Of a stretch of 64,000 bases of DNA, positions 1 through 11,930 are shown one piece after another (within the stretch, counting starts at the first letter, position 1; each line of letters begins with the position of its first letter). Source of the stretch: Isoperla grammatica (taxonomy: Eukaryota; Arthropoda; Insecta; Plecoptera; Perlodidae); NCBI GenBank assembly GCA_945910005.1, contig OX246749.1, positions 28,186,444 through 28,250,443 on the forward strand, written 5' to 3'. The notes below the pieces were generated by a model. It ran no database searches and was not told the origin of the DNA. It worked only from the letters and a program-made list of their open reading frames with translations. The position numbers and the translations under genes are program-made.

Positions 1-926
1 TATATTCCCGTTTCTAACTGTGCCTTCAATTTGAATTGAGTGCATTATTTGTATGACGCAAAATGTTAATTGGAAATAAGCGACAATAAATGTAAATAAG
101 AAAAAGTCCAGTCACGTCGCATCGTGGAAAGGTGACAGCCAGCTCATGTTTTGACGTGAGGCGGACGCGGGCTCAAAGAGAAATGACGTCATCGCACGCA
201 GTGTTGCCATAGTTTCACGGCTCGCCCGATTTCCCATCAAATGTTCTTGTAGTGAAGCCAATATTGACCGAAAACGAGTCGAGAGATTGTATTCATACAT
301 ACATATTTAGAATTGTCGTTCAATTATCTTCAAATTGAGAATAAAATAAAGAAAATGACAAATGTTTAGTATTAGTGTGGTAAAATTAGACATTGACCCA
401 GACATTTGAAGTATCAAGCTAAAAATTGGTGAACATGTAGAGTATAGTGTTCTGAATGATATTCCAAAATTCCCAAAAACTCCATCTTGGGGAAAATCCG
501 CCATTTTGAAAAAACCGTCACCATGTTTGATTTGTTTAGTTTTAAGCTTTGCAACTGAACCTAGCGTCCGATTGTATTTATTTTTTCGCCAAATTAATTA
601 ATTCAGGCTCAGTTATCTTCCAAAACACAACAATTAATAATTATTATTATTATAGACTAATGTTGGTGCTTGAGAAAGAATAATAATTACTTAAATGACA
701 AACGAAAATGGTTCTACAATTATAATGAATGTTATCGTAACATAAAAAAACGAATCAAAGAAGACTTCATAATACAAGCGTGAAATACAGGCATAAGCAA
801 CAATACAAATACATTAATACGTGTACAAATTAGGTAGCTTGTTTCATGTTATCACTGGAGCTCGACTGGCTGTTCACTCACTGGCGAAAATCGTAGACGG
901 TAATGCATGATCTGAAAAAATATAAC
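1..926. other. Left edge, no supported gene
   Basis: No coding exon or RNA gene is recognisable. The first 300 bases have a GC-richer patch (about 110-260) containing CpGs and a TGACGTCA-like site, followed by AT-rich sequence. A dispersed-repeat copy at about 345-525 is listed separately. The short open frame at 112-300 has no recognisable family features and I do not support it as a gene. Confidence 0.5.
345..525 (-). repeat. Dispersed repeat, left inverted copy
   Basis: Read on the minus strand, this stretch matches the plus-strand sequence at about 3190-3365. Both contain GGCGGATTTTCCCCAAGAT, a TTTTTGGGAATTT block and AGCTTGATACTTCAAATGTC in the same order. The two copies face outward on either side of the decayed gene at 927-3043. 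They could be subterminal inverted repeats of one mobile unit or two independent insertions. Confidence 0.7.
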
Positions 927-3043
927 CTATATTAGCGTCAGCGTCGATTTAATACAATAATGTGCTCTTGAATATTTGTAGTTATTTACGTTTCTATGAC
1001 AACACGTCGGCCAAAGGTTCAACGTCGTCATCGATATCTGAATCAGCGCAGTCCATACGATTTGTACAGCCATGTCACCCGGGGCTTGAATCATCTTGAC
1101 TCCCGCTTCCATGAGGTGCCTTGATAGCAAAGCTATGAATCGTACCTTGTTTTTAACATTTGCCAAAAACGCTCCTTGTGGTGATGTTGAGGGCGAAGAA
1201 TCGTCGATTAAAGCCTCTGTCGATGCTCCCCTGGCGTTTATTTTGGTGTTTTCTTCGTCCTTGGTGCTTGGAGATTCGTAACCGTCGAAGACCACAGTAA
1301 CAATCTGTCCAAAGTGATTTTTCACTTGCTTTACATACTGGAGGCAGATTTGGCTGAAATTCGCTGGAGGCGTCCACACAACACAGTGCAGGAGGAACCC
1401 GCCATCGACTGGAAGAACGTTGTTCCTGGGCGGCGCTATCTCCTCTAAAACGTCGATCAATCCAGACTTAGTGCCTTTCCGCATCAACGTCCCGTCAAAC
1501 AGCGCTGGAGGCCTTGCTGCAAGTTCATATGTCAGGTACTCCTCGAGGTCATCATCGTCACGCATAACACACAGCAATCGGTGAAAAAGTTGGTTAGGGT
1601 TGATTTCGACGACAGTGTCTTTGATCGTGGTCGTTTTAGACGCTGTGGCAAAAATCGTGACTTTGTTGTTTCGTTTTAAGTGGACGTTACTGAATCGTTG
1701 CCCTGTGAGTGATTTCATTGCTTGCAAACCACGGGAGAGAGCCTCATCACAGTTAACTGTATCGTCGGCTACTACACCGGTAGACAAGGATATTAGAAGG
1801 TTCGTTGAGTCGTTGAAGGGATGGTGTGACTGGAGCCAGTCTACCATCTTGCGAAGGTCTACCTTATCTGTCACTTGCCGAGACTCTCTTAGCTCCACAT
1901 GTTGGTCGGAAGTTTCGGCGAAGACTCCACAGAACGTTTCAGTGGTGTCTATTAAATTTGTATATGTAGGCATGGCACAAACCCATCGAGCAATGACGTT
2001 ATCTGTCAATCCACGTCCACGTGTGAGCCCACCCACCGTCTTCATGTTTCTCATCAACACTTGCTCTATGGTCATATCGGTCCATAAACCTGACCAGAAC
2101 TTTTCAGATCTGCAAACAGTGAAGCAGCCTTCCTTGACAAATTGACGGAACTCCAGGGGAGTCATAACACCCTCGAGCTTCAGCATTTGTTGTAGGTACA
2201 AGTGAGCAAATTTTGCATAGTTGAGATGTCCCGCGGAGTGGAAATACGGAATCATTCTTTGGACACACAACAAGTGAAGAGCCCAATCTCCAGAACGTTC
2301 AGCTCTGACAAACAGACCCATGATGCCAACCATCTCAAAGTATCGCACCCACAGCTTTGCAGTGCGCCGTTCAGATGAAACGAGGTCTTTCAGCTTTGCG
2401 TTGAACAAATCTGATGCCTGGGAGGTGTACTCCGACGACAAAACGTCATCCACAGAAGTCTTTCCAGAGAAGGGGTCTGAGTGTGTTTGTTTCAAGCGAT
2501 CGCTGAGAAGAGAGTCGGCTTCTTGTATATACTGAATGATCAAGATCGCCAACGACAGCTGCGTCAGAAGATGTGCGCGAACAGCTCGAGCATAGGCATG
2601 GCCATTTACCATTTGGGTCACCGTGTTCTTCGCGTACACCGTCTCCCACAATTCTTCCAATCCGCTCCCTACCATGATGGTTCCCACTGCGCCCATGAAT
2701 GACATCAGCATCTGAAAACCACCAAGACGCAAAACAACACACGACAACGGGCTTTCTTGTCCAGCTGCAAGAACGATGTCCAGCGCCTTCGCGTAGAGAG
2801 GTTGGTCGAACGTCACCACGCACGTCGACTGCTGCGCCTTTCTGCACATCTCCACGGCATATAGAAAACAGGTGTAATTAATCGTAGTAGGATTGGAAGG
2901 CGAAAGGTTGACGAACGGCAATGGAAGGACTTTTGATGTCTTGAACTCTTCTTACCGCGTCCACAAATCCATTCCAGCCAGGTCCTGGCGTTTCTTGGAA
3001 CTGGTATCCCCACGCCCACAGCATATCAATGAGATTAGCTTGT
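927..3043 (-). pseudogene. FEN/PIN-like multicopy animal protein, decayed copy
   Basis: A 664-codon minus-strand open frame (2921 to 927) without a convincing ATG. It resembles a multicopy, uncharacterised protein family I recall from cnidarians, arthropods and other invertebrates. Visible landmarks are VNLSPSNPTT and VTFDQPLY near the start, GGFQMLMSFMG, the segment RAERSGDWALHL and PYFHSAGHLNYAKFAHLYL, then GGLTRGRGLT. The C-terminal part has DGGFLLHCVVW, VVFDGYESPSTKDEE and APGDMAVQIV, spaced like the XPG-N and XPG-I motifs of FEN1-like nucleases. The expected acidic pair near the last motif is altered (DMA in place of DAD). The N-terminus continues in another frame at about 2930-3040 (PGPGWNGF), so a frameshift lies near 2920. 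Beyond about 3045 only a TTTG microsatellite follows. The C-terminus loses similarity after about 1010. I infer a truncated, frameshifted copy; no function is assigned. Confidence 0.6.
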
Positions 3044-3189
3044 TTGTTTATTAGTTTGTTTGTTTGTTTGTTTGTTTTTTTGTTTGTTTGGCTTAATGTG
3101 TTCAACTGTAATAGACATTAAAAACAATTTGGAGCAAATACGAATAGAATCGGATGCTCAGTTCAGTCGCTATGCTTAAAACTCGAAAA

Positions 3190-3365
3190 ATCCAATATGG
3201 CGGCGGTTTTTCCACGATGGCGGATTTTCCCCAAGATAGATTTTTTGGGAATTTCGGGATTTCAATAAGGACATCATCCGTAACATTTCTACCAAATTTT
3301 AGCTTGATACTTCAAATGTCCGGGTTCGGGCACTTTTTTGTCTTATTTGACTGTACTATATCTAC
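3190..3365 (+). repeat. Dispersed repeat, right inverted copy
   Basis: Plus-strand partner of the copy at 345-525. Sequence similarity is patchy but collinear over about 165 bases. Both copies read outward from the decayed gene between them. Confidence 0.7.
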
Positions 3366-4689
3366 TTAGTCGATGCTTTATATTCGAAAGTGTATGATTT
3401 TTGACAGTTTCAATGGTAGGGGATAGGGAAATCGACGGATTTCAAATATTTATATTAAAACAAGTAGTCGATGAAACTACTTTATTTTTCGCTTATATTT
3501 AACATGATATTTAAGTGTATATTCAACATGATTTGTAGCACAATGACAAATAGTTGGGTATACAGTGGATCGACTTTAAGACAACACTGACCAACGTTTT
3601 CGGTCGATGGCATTTTAAGGTTATAAACAAAAACAAAAGACGATCACAAATGGTTATTCAGAATTGAATAAACTTTACTGGCAAAACTGTGAATGATTTG
3701 ATAAAACTACAACAAACTTCATCTTCAAACTTCATTCACAAACTTCTACAAACTTCATGTAGGCAATATTATTCTATTTATTTCCACTCCACTTTGATTT
3801 GAATCGCGCGCGTTTTGTGAAGTCAAGCCGCCAGGTTCGCTACAGAGCTGTGTCGCCATGCGCTCAATGTTAAATGGGTCCAGTTTCCTGTATTAGTTTA
3901 GTAAGGTTTTTGGTAACAGTAACTTAACCTCATATCCTATAAAACTTAGCTATAAAACGTACTTAAAACGTGATGTCGCGGCGTTTCATCTTCATTATTT
4001 TCGTGGATTAATTGATTTTAATATGGAAAAAAAAACCGTCCCAAGAAAGACTTTTAGTTCAGAAGAGTTATAGGTGTCACTAAAACGTCACACCAAACAA
4101 CTCATAAACAAAGATAAAGCTATTTTGAAATTCTTCCGCTAGGTGCCACAAATTGTCGTTAAAGTGATCCGTGTGGATGTTCACGTGAATCATTCCAACG
4201 TTGATTATCTTCTTCGACGATAATCAACGTGCGTGTAGACCAAGTAATAGACCGTGAATTAGTGGTGAGAAGGGCCAACAGGTAGGGCGCTGTTGTCATT
4301 TTCTTGCCATTCTTTTCTTTCAAAGGGTGATACCCTTACGACTTTCGTTATTATAAAATTGGCAACGGTGTTCTTCTCGTGAATATTGGTTTACAAACCG
4401 ATTATAATGGTTCAATACACAAACATGGGTCATTAGCTCTAACGTTTTGTTTCCACTATGAGCGGACAGGCTTTACACAATCTCAGGATTGTAATAAGCA
4501 CATTTCAGAACATTGAAACATAAATTTATAAACATGTACTCATGATATCTGTGTGACCTGTTCTGTTTTTTTATTGAGTTCCATGAGTGTAAGAGTCCTC
4601 TCCGAAGAATGGTGTTATATCTAATTTGGAGTTCTAGTCACCGTCCAGGTAATTTTCACTACAGTTTTTTTTTTTAAAGAAGGTTTGTG
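3366..4689. other. AT-rich spacer without recognisable features
   Basis: No open frame of note, RNA gene or clear repeat unit is visible. It lies between the inverted dispersed repeat and the 23-bp array. Confidence 0.5.
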
Positions 4690-6496
4690 TAAGGTGTAAT
4701 AGTAGCCCCACACGTCCTGTAATAGTAGCCCCACACGTCTTGTAATAGTAGCCCCACACGTCCTGTAATAGTAGCCCCACACGTCCTGTAATAGTAGCCC
4801 CACACGTCCTGTAATAGTAGCCCCACACAACTGTAATAGTAGCCCCTCACGTCCTGTAATAGTAGCCCCACACGTCCTGTAATAGTAGCCCCACACGTCC
4901 TGTAATAGTAGCCCCACACGTCCTGTAATAGTAGCCCCACACGTCCTGTAAGAGTAGCCCCACACGTCCTGTAATAGTAGCCCCACACGTCCTGTAATAG
5001 TAGCCCCACACGTCTTGTAATGGTAGCCCCACACGTCCTGTAATAGTAGCCCCACACGTCTTGTAATAGTAGCCCCACACGTCCTGTAATAGTAGCCCCA
5101 CACGTCCTGTAATAGTAGCCCCACACGTCTTGTAATAGTAGCCCCTCACGTCCTGTAATAGTAGCCCCACACGTCCTGTAATAGCAGCCCCATACGTCCT
5201 GTTATAGTAGCCCCACACGTCCTGTAATAGTAGCCCCTCACGTCCTGTAATAGTAGCTCCACACGTCCTGTAATAGTAGCCCCATACGTCCTGTAATAGT
5301 AGCCCCACACGTCCTGTAATAGTAGCCCCACACGTCTTGTAATAGTAGCCCGACACGACCTGTAATAGTAGCCCCAAACGTCCTGTAATAGTAGCCCCAC
5401 ACGTCCTGTAATAGTAGCCCCACACGTCCTGTTATAGTAGCCCCACACGACCTGTAATAGTAGCCCCACACTTCCTGTAATAGTAGCCCGACACGTTTTG
5501 TAATAGTAGCCCCACACAACTGTAATAGTAGCCCCACACGTCCTGTAATAGTAGCCCCACACGTCCTGTAATAGTAGCCCGACACGTCTTGTAATAGTAG
5601 CCCCACACAACTGTAATAGTAGCCCCACACGTCCTGTAATAGTAGCCCCAAACTTCCTGTAATAGTAGCCCCACACGTCCTTTAATAGTAGCCCCACACG
5701 TCCTGTAATAGAAGCCCCACACAACTGTAATAGTAGCCCTACACTTCCTGTAATAGTAGCCCCACACGTCTTGTAATAGTAGCCCCACACGTCCTGTAAT
5801 AGTAGCCCCACACGTCCTGTAATAGTAGCCCGACACGTCTTGTAATAGTAGCCCCACACAACTGTAGTAGTAGCCCCACACGTCCTGTAATAGTAGCCCC
5901 AAACTTCCTGTAATAGTAGCCCCACACGTCCTTTAATAGTAGCCCCACATGTCCTGTAATAGTAGCCCCACACAACTGTAATAGTAGCCCTACACTTCCT
6001 GTAATAGTAGCCCGACACGTCTTGTAATAGTAGCCCCACACAACTGTAATAGTAGCCCCACACGTCCTGTAATAGTAGCCCGACACGTCTTGTAATAGTA
6101 GCCCCACACAACTGTAATAGTAGCCCCACACGTCCTGTAATAGTAGCCCCAAACTTCCTGTAATAGTAGCCCCACACGTCCTTTAATAGTAGCCCCACAC
6201 GTCCTGTAATAGTAGCCCGACACGTCCTGTAATAGTAGCCCGACACGTCCTGTAATAGTAGCCCCACACGTCCTGTAATAGTAGCCCCACACGTCCTGTA
6301 ATAGTAGCCCCACACGTCCTGTAATAGTAGCCCCACACGTCCTGTAATAGTAGCCCCACACGTCCTGTAATAGTAGCCCCACACGTCCTGTAATAGTAGC
6401 CCCACACGTCCTGTAATAGTAGCCCGACACGTCCTGTAATAGTAGCCCCACACGTCCTGTGATAGTAGCCCCTCACGTCCTGTAAAAGTAGCCCAA
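4690..6496. repeat. 23-bp minisatellite, about 78 units
   Basis: Head-to-tail copies of a 23-bp unit (GTAATAGTAGCCCCACACG plus TCCT), with a recurring 22-bp variant in which GTCCT becomes AACT. Variants recur in the same order at about 250-bp spacing. For example, CCCGACACGTCTTG occurs near 5578, 5829 and 6069, and CCAAACTTCCTG near 5648, 5899 and 6149. This shows a higher-order repeat of about 11 units. The plus strand carries TAATAG stops in every unit. The minus strand is stop-free in all three frames because 23 is not a multiple of three, giving long artificial open frames with a WGYYYRTCGATITGRVG-type period. I do not consider it coding. Confidence 0.97.
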
Positions 6497-6579
6497 TTTA
6501 TTACAACGCTTATATTAATTTGCCTTGTTTGTCTGGACGGAATCTTTGAATCGATATTCCACCTACTTTTATATGTCCG

Positions 6580-7140
6580 ATCAATTTGAATTTATTTGAA
6601 TTTATTGGGTTTAAGGGCGCTTCAACCAGTTAGGTCATTTTGCGCCACCAAGATGGTGTTTTGCAAGCTAAGTAATTAAGTTACTAGGGAAGTAGTGATT
6701 ATGTTTTCATTTTATATGAATTTGATTTGTATTATTTTATATATATAAGTGGTTGTAATGTATTTTTAAAATTGTTGGAAAAACTGTGTGCGGACAAGAA
6801 ATTTTAAAAGTTTATCACAATTCTCGTATGACAAAAGTTCTTCATACAACGGGGAAAGCTTTAATTGTGTTTTCAACACATCATGTTTGGTACATTCTGA
6901 CAATATGTGACGTACAGTCAGAGTAACGTCACAGGTGTCACATTTTGGGACAACTTTTTCTCTAGTGAGAAGATAGCCATGAGTCAAACGAGTGTGGCCA
7001 ATGCGAGCCCGTGCCAACACTACCTCTTCCCGGCGAGAAAGACGGGAAGATGGAGGCCGAACTTTATTGATTTATTTAGGCATCACACTGTGCAACTTGT
7101 TCAGAAGCACTTGGTCCCAAGCAGCTTGTTGTTTATCTAA
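6580..7140 (-). pseudogene. LINE (non-LTR retrotransposon) 3' remnant
   Basis: The minus-strand frame 7140-6766 encodes the C-terminal end of a non-LTR retrotransposon polyprotein. It has a WDQVLLNKLH segment, an in-frame TAA near 7072, then RREEVVLARARIGHTRLTHG. It ends with a zinc-ribbon-like CDTCDVTLTVRHILSEC, the tail that follows the RNase H domain in RNase H-bearing LINEs. After the stop at 6766 come about 150 bases of 3' UTR-like sequence with CCTAACTGGTTGAAGCGCCC. An A-rich tail of AATTCAAATA repeats follows near 6585-6613. The element is 5'-truncated and broken. Clade assignment (Jockey, I or a relative) is not possible from this fragment. Confidence 0.75.
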
Positions 7141-7149
7141 AATGACGGT

Positions 7150-7592
7150 ATCGTTACAAAATCTCGAAAGTGCAATTTTACGAAAGTGCAAAATCTCGAA
7201 AAAATGACTAATTCTCCGAAAGTGTAAAATGTCGAAAGTCCAAAATACCGAAAGTGTAAAATGACGAAAGTCTAATCATACGAAAGTGTAAAATCTCGAA
7301 TAGTCAGAACAACGAAAGTGCAAAACACCGAATATCCAAATCTACGAATGTGCAATATCACGAAAGTCCAATTTCACGAAAGTGTAAAACGCCAAATGTC
7401 CAAATTACCGAAAGAGCATATCGCTGAGTGCTCAATCTTCCGAAAGTGCATTTTTACGAATGTAATTTTTCTCGAATGTACAGAATCATGACAGTACAAA
7501 TTGTCGAAAGTGTAAATTTACGAAAGAACAGTCTCTCGAAAGTGCATTCTTACGAAAGTGTAATTTCTCGAATGTGCAAAATCACGAAAGGA
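7150..7592. repeat. 16-bp periodic array, copy A
   Basis: Degenerate tandem array with a 16-bp period built on CGAAAGTGCAAAATCT. Copy B at 13946-14345 has the same unit and the same order of variant units (for example a CCGAAAGAGCA unit followed by CGAATGTGC-type units). The two are therefore homologous blocks, not independent expansions. Confidence 0.9.
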
Positions 7593-8294
7593 CACGGATT
7601 GGTTGATTGCTGAGTACGCAAGAGCCAATCGCTGTGATGGAGCTCTTTAGGATAGTCGGTTCGAATCGAAAGTACCTGCAGGGAATTGTGAATAGAGCCG
7701 GGTGAAGAACAGTTCGGACCGCATGCGCACGCGCGCTTTTTTACCACCTCATTCCTTTGGTCCCCTGGAGAGAAGCGGACCCCAATTCACAAACGTCTAA
7801 GCGGTTGCCTACCATCACGGGGTATAAGTCAAACACATCCTTTCAAAACACGCTTTGTGCTACTGGCCTATACGCAACCTCATAGTGCATCATCTTTAAA
7901 AATAAGTAAAATACTGACAATCTTTCAGTTAACACTTGACACCAGTTTTAAGGGTATGAAATACGCCACCATCTCGAAAACAAAAATTATTTCCATTTTT
8001 ACGGTAAATATATTACACTTTTTTTTAAATTTTTTCACGAATAATACGTGTGTTATAATGTAGAATATTGGTCTAAGAAGCACATAGCACAAACGAACAA
8101 TAAGGTTTGTAGTTTGGATGAGTGCTAATCATTTGAACCCTAAGCGTAATATTTTTTTAATGAATTGTTCAGCTAAAATACAGAAATAGAATAATTAGGT
8201 TTTTTATCGTGATGTGTTTGAAAATATAGATTTAAGATTTATTCATTCACTCTAAGCATTAATTTGGATTGATAATTTTAAGAAAATTCGTCAA
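7593..8294. other. Spacer, no supported feature
   Basis: A GC-richer part (7600-7800) grades into AT-rich sequence. No gene, RNA or repeat could be supported. Confidence 0.4.
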
Positions 8295-8975
8295 GATGCC
8301 AACCTACAAAAAATTAATTACTGAAAAACAAAATTTGTTTATTTAATTAAATTAAAACTCACAAAGATTTAAATGATGTTTTAGAAGTAGGTTAACATCG
8401 ACGGTACCAACACTTGACAATAGTTTCAAAATTGTTAGTTTATCCAACATAATATAAATAAATATTGTTTATTTACAGCAATAATTTCTTCATTTTTAGT
8501 GTTCCACCGATATGATTCGCATTTGCAGACTATTGCGGTTAGATGCACATAGTATGAAGCAAAAATAGCGTACGAAATTATACCTTTCTCACTATTATTT
8601 GGAATCTCGATAGCTGTCATAGAATGGCGTAAGATCCAAACCTACAAAACATTAATTACTGAAAAACATAGTTTATATTTATTTTATTTTATGTAAACTT
8701 ACACACGGATATAAATGATATTTTACACATAGGTCCATATCAATAGTACCAACACTTGACAATAGTTTCAAGATTGAAGCTTTAACCGCCATGTTAGAAA
8801 AAATATTGTTTATTTAGGGCAATAATTTTCTTCATTTTTACAGTGTTCCACCGACATGATTCGCATTTGCGGATCATTGAAGTTTGATGCACGTAGTATA
8901 TGCAGCAGAAATGGCGTGCGCACTCAGACCTTTCTCACTATGTATTTGGAATTTTGTTAGCTATCATAGAATGGC
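8295..8975. repeat. Old tandem duplication, about 335-bp period
   Basis: Two diverged direct copies begin near 8296 and 8632. Shared blocks in order are CCTACAAAA..ATTAATTACTG, ACACTTGACAATAGTTTCAA, GTTCCACCGA.ATGATTCGC and CTTTCTCACTAT. Short open frames inside are not conserved between the copies, so coding function is unlikely. Confidence 0.75.
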
Positions 8976-9650
8976 TACAATGACGTGTATGTTTTATGAC
9001 TTTCACGGCAAACATGCAAAAGTTAACAACGAACTTTTTCGACAAATTAAAAAGCTTTTATCATGATCTAAATCCGGTTATTGTATGATTAAACAATATG
9101 ATATTTTAGATATAGCCTGTCTGTATCTACATTATGGAACGTTCTATACACAGATAGGTTTAACAGTTTATGTATTAGAGCCTATTGAGTAGACCAAGGT
9201 CGAATGAAATTATGCGGTAATCCATTGAAAATATAACTTGAAGGTTTTAATTTATTTAAAGAAAACTTCTAAACGGATTTAAATAATATTTAGTGCAATT
9301 ATTGGCAACATGTTTAGTAATAATATACACAAGGTCTAAGGTTGTAAGTTAAACCGCGATCTTGTAAAAAAAATATATGTTTATTATAAAGTTATATGAT
9401 ATGCAAAAGATTTGTTTGATTTATTGAAAACAAAATCGCTCATCTGGCAACGTGGAGCGTTTTCCTAGTTAGGAACTTCTGAAATTCGATAACACAAGAG
9501 CACGTACTTTGAGACTAGGCCATAGATTTGAAAAAGAAATTTGATGTGACGGTAGGCCTCCCATAATTTATATATTTAAAATCGGGACATATAGCTTATC
9601 CCAGCAATTTCAACACTCATTACGAATCAGGAGACACGTTTGTATAAATT
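8976..9650. other. AT-rich spacer
   Basis: No gene or RNA is recognisable. A short piece near 9450-9470 (GAGCGTTTTCCTAGTT) matches one end of the dispersed repeat family found at 31920-37092. Confidence 0.4.
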
Positions 9651-9658
9651 AGCTTACA

Positions 9659-10082
9659 CAGAGTGCGAATTGACGGCTTGACAGAGGGGGGGGGGGGGAG
9701 AGGGGGGGGGATGCCCAAGTATAGTATCTGCGTCGGTATAGTAAGCGGTCTGGGGCAAATCCCCAGTAACTGGAGGCAAAAATTGTTTTCAGGAATTATT
9801 GCCCTCGAGTTTGCCTTAGAAGCGATTTGAGAGTCCATTAGTTTGGTTATTAATGTACAAACACTTCCTGGCTAGGAATATAATATGTGTAAATGGATAC
9901 ATTATTTATTAACGTTGCTAGATTATCATTTGATATTATATGAGATGAGATGGTATCCAGAGGTGGGGATTTAGCCATCCCTGGCGGGAATACCTTTCAC
10001 TAAAACAGAACCAGGGATGAAATTACCAGAGGGGGGAAAATCCCCCTATCCCCATATCCCCCCCCCGTTTATTCACACCCTA
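9659..10082. mobile_element. hAT-type MITE, copy 1
   Basis: A 424-bp non-autonomous element, homologous throughout to the one at 58912-59336. It starts CAGAGTGCGAATTGAC and ends with a complementary CACACCCTA terminus. It is flanked by a perfect 8-bp direct repeat AGCTTACA (9651-9658 and 10083-10090). An 8-bp target duplication with a CAG-like terminus is the hAT superfamily signature. Internal landmarks are a G-rich run, GTATAGTATCTGCGT and TGCCCTCGAG. No transposase is encoded. Confidence 0.9.
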
Positions 10083-10104
10083 AGCTTACAACAAGCAATA
10101 AGTA

Positions 10105-10460
10105 ACATTTGCTTCTGTTTGTTTGTTTGTTTGTTTGTTTGTTTTTCTGTGTGTGTGTTTTTGTATTTTTGATTTTTTGTTTTTCATCTGTCTCGTGATA
10201 GCAGTCGAACGGAGAGTCCGATCAAGTGGAAATTGGGACCACCCACAAACTTCGATGTGGGTTGAACGCTTTTAGTTTCGTGGCAGAATTGTTTTAAAAG
10301 TTATTAAGTTACACCACAGTTACTGGAAACAGTTTGGTAAAAACAGATGGTGTCAAAATCTGGGACAACCATTTTATAGTAGATTTCGTCCGGTCACGAA
10401 TATAAAGCAATATAAAGGTAATCCGATAAGTATTGGACGTGGAAAATACAATAATATCTC
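10105..10460 (-). repeat. Degenerate copy of the 0.8-kb dispersed family
   Basis: On the minus strand it is collinear with the copies at 33343-34117, 34378-35190 and 36360-37092. Shared features are a TTTG/CAAA simple repeat, a segment complementary to GATCGGACTTTCCGTTCG, the GTGGATTGAA-type block and a GTCACGAATATA block. It is more diverged than the other copies and lacks one end. Confidence 0.7.
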
Positions 10461-10979
10461 TCATGATATTTTTTAAAATTTGATTAGCATTGGGGCATCT
10501 TCCTTAGTTTTAAAATATTTTTGCTTCATGGCGAAGACCGTATTTTCATTTACAGAACAGCTGAAGCCGAAAATTTGTACTTCAATATGGCTCCAAAAGC
10601 AAGGCATGATATTAGTGTAATCATGATAAAGATTCATAATTAGTTGGCCGCCTTTAAAGTTTAAAGTACTGCTAAAAGGAGATAAGAACACATTGGTAGA
10701 ATTTTGCGTGTTATATAGTTGGCCGTGTTTTTTTACTAACAATATTGTAAACCCCTTGGACTGAATACGGGTTTTTAGGCGCGAGAGACGAAAGTGGTTC
10801 CCCCAACCGTGCTTGTAAACCTGTCACGATTTATTTCGAGGAATGTTTATGGGCTCCATTCGGTTCGTTCATTGTCATAATCCCGACGTATGAAGGAGGA
10901 AGAAAACTAACAATATAATTTCCTTTCATTCTTCTTCTGCGTTATAAAGCAGAGTGAAACATAATTAAATGGCATAGTG
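10461..10979. other. Spacer, no supported gene
   Basis: An 89-codon minus-strand frame (10742-10473) is open but lacks an ATG and any recognisable motif. No splice context makes it a convincing exon. The rest is featureless. Confidence 0.4.
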
Positions 10980-11307
10980 CAGTGTTTCTCAAACTGTGAG
11001 GCGCTAAGAAAATATCAGTGAAGCGCCTGGGTATAGTACTTATTCTCGTCTTATCAATGAGGGGTTTAGTTGCAGTAAACAGTTTTGACAGGCGTTTCGT
11101 TGCGTATTACATTTCACAATGAATAGCCCCCAGACCAAACGACGCTCTAGTGTCTATGATGCGAACATACAACATACACATTATGTCTATAATTACTTGG
11201 CTAAATGTTTAATTAATGTTTCGCGATGAAAAATTTGTGAGCTAGCGTTAGGACTGCACTAAGGTTATAAAAAGTGAGTCTTGGTGAGAAAAGTTTGAGA
11301 AACACTG
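10980..11307. mobile_element. hAT-type MITE with CAGTGTTTCTCAAACT termini
   Basis: The left end CAGTGTTTCTCAAACT and right end AGTTTGAGAAACACTG are perfect 16-bp inverted repeats of a type widespread in hAT MITEs. The flanking octamers GCATAGTG and GCTTAGTT match at 6 of 8 positions, consistent with an aged 8-bp target duplication. The 328-bp element has no coding capacity. Confidence 0.85.
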
Positions 11308-11309
11308 GC

Positions 11310-11930
11310 TTAGTTCTAGCCCACAAGGCTCTACTTCGGGAGGTAGCCGGTTCGCATCCCAGTACCGGCAATTCTGACTGGAATACAAATTCTGGAAATG
11401 GTTGAGGCACAGATAATGGATTAATTGAGATAGCCGTCAATGTTCGTGACCGATGCCAGCAAAGGGTGTTCTCGTCGTGCATTACGTTCTACATTTCTTT
11501 ACATTCCTATATTCAATCGCGCATTGCGCAAAGCAGCATTGCTTTTAGTAAGTATTACATGATTTCAACAACAACAATTATTCTCTTCACGTGGTTGGGT
11601 GCAGATCCTAAGCATATGCTACCAAAGGGCGTGGGTTCAAATCCTCAAAGCCAAGTACATGTTATTTGTAATTCTCCTTTATTTTCATCTATGACCACTC
11701 ATCGTCTCAAATAGCGTTATTGCAATTAGTTGTGCTGTTGGCGGGGGGGGGGGGGGGGGGGCATTGGAATCTCCAGTCGTCAGTCTTGATTTCTGACAAC
11801 CGTTCGCGTATTTGGGGCGCTGGTCCTAAAAGCGTATATGCCATGTAGAAGGGGCGTGTGTTCGAAATCGAATCCCCGGGCGTAGGCCTACTATAAGTTA
11901 AATATTTATCAGGATATTTATCTCTATTCA
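11310..11930 (+). repeat. Cluster of tRNA-like (SINE or pseudo-tRNA) fragments
   Basis: Three places carry box-B-like sequence: GGTTCGCATCCC near 11349, GGGTTCAAATCCT near 11633, and GTGTTCGAAATCGAATCC near 11859. The last two are preceded by GGTGCAGATCCTAAGCAT or GGCGCTGGTCCTAAAAGC, resembling the tRNA-Leu or tRNA-Ser anticodon and variable-arm region. None folds as a clean tRNA by eye, so these are probably pseudo-tRNAs or tRNA-derived SINE pieces. A run of about 18 G lies near 11742-11761. Confidence 0.5.

Noticed and set aside
4621..6476. Minus-strand frames up to 435 codons
   Set aside because: A 23-bp repeat translated in three frames; no unique flanks, start context or domain.
10473..10742. 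89-codon minus-strand frame as an additional ABCA-like exon
   Set aside because: No matching splice sites or ABCA motif; phase continuity with exon 2 could not be shown.
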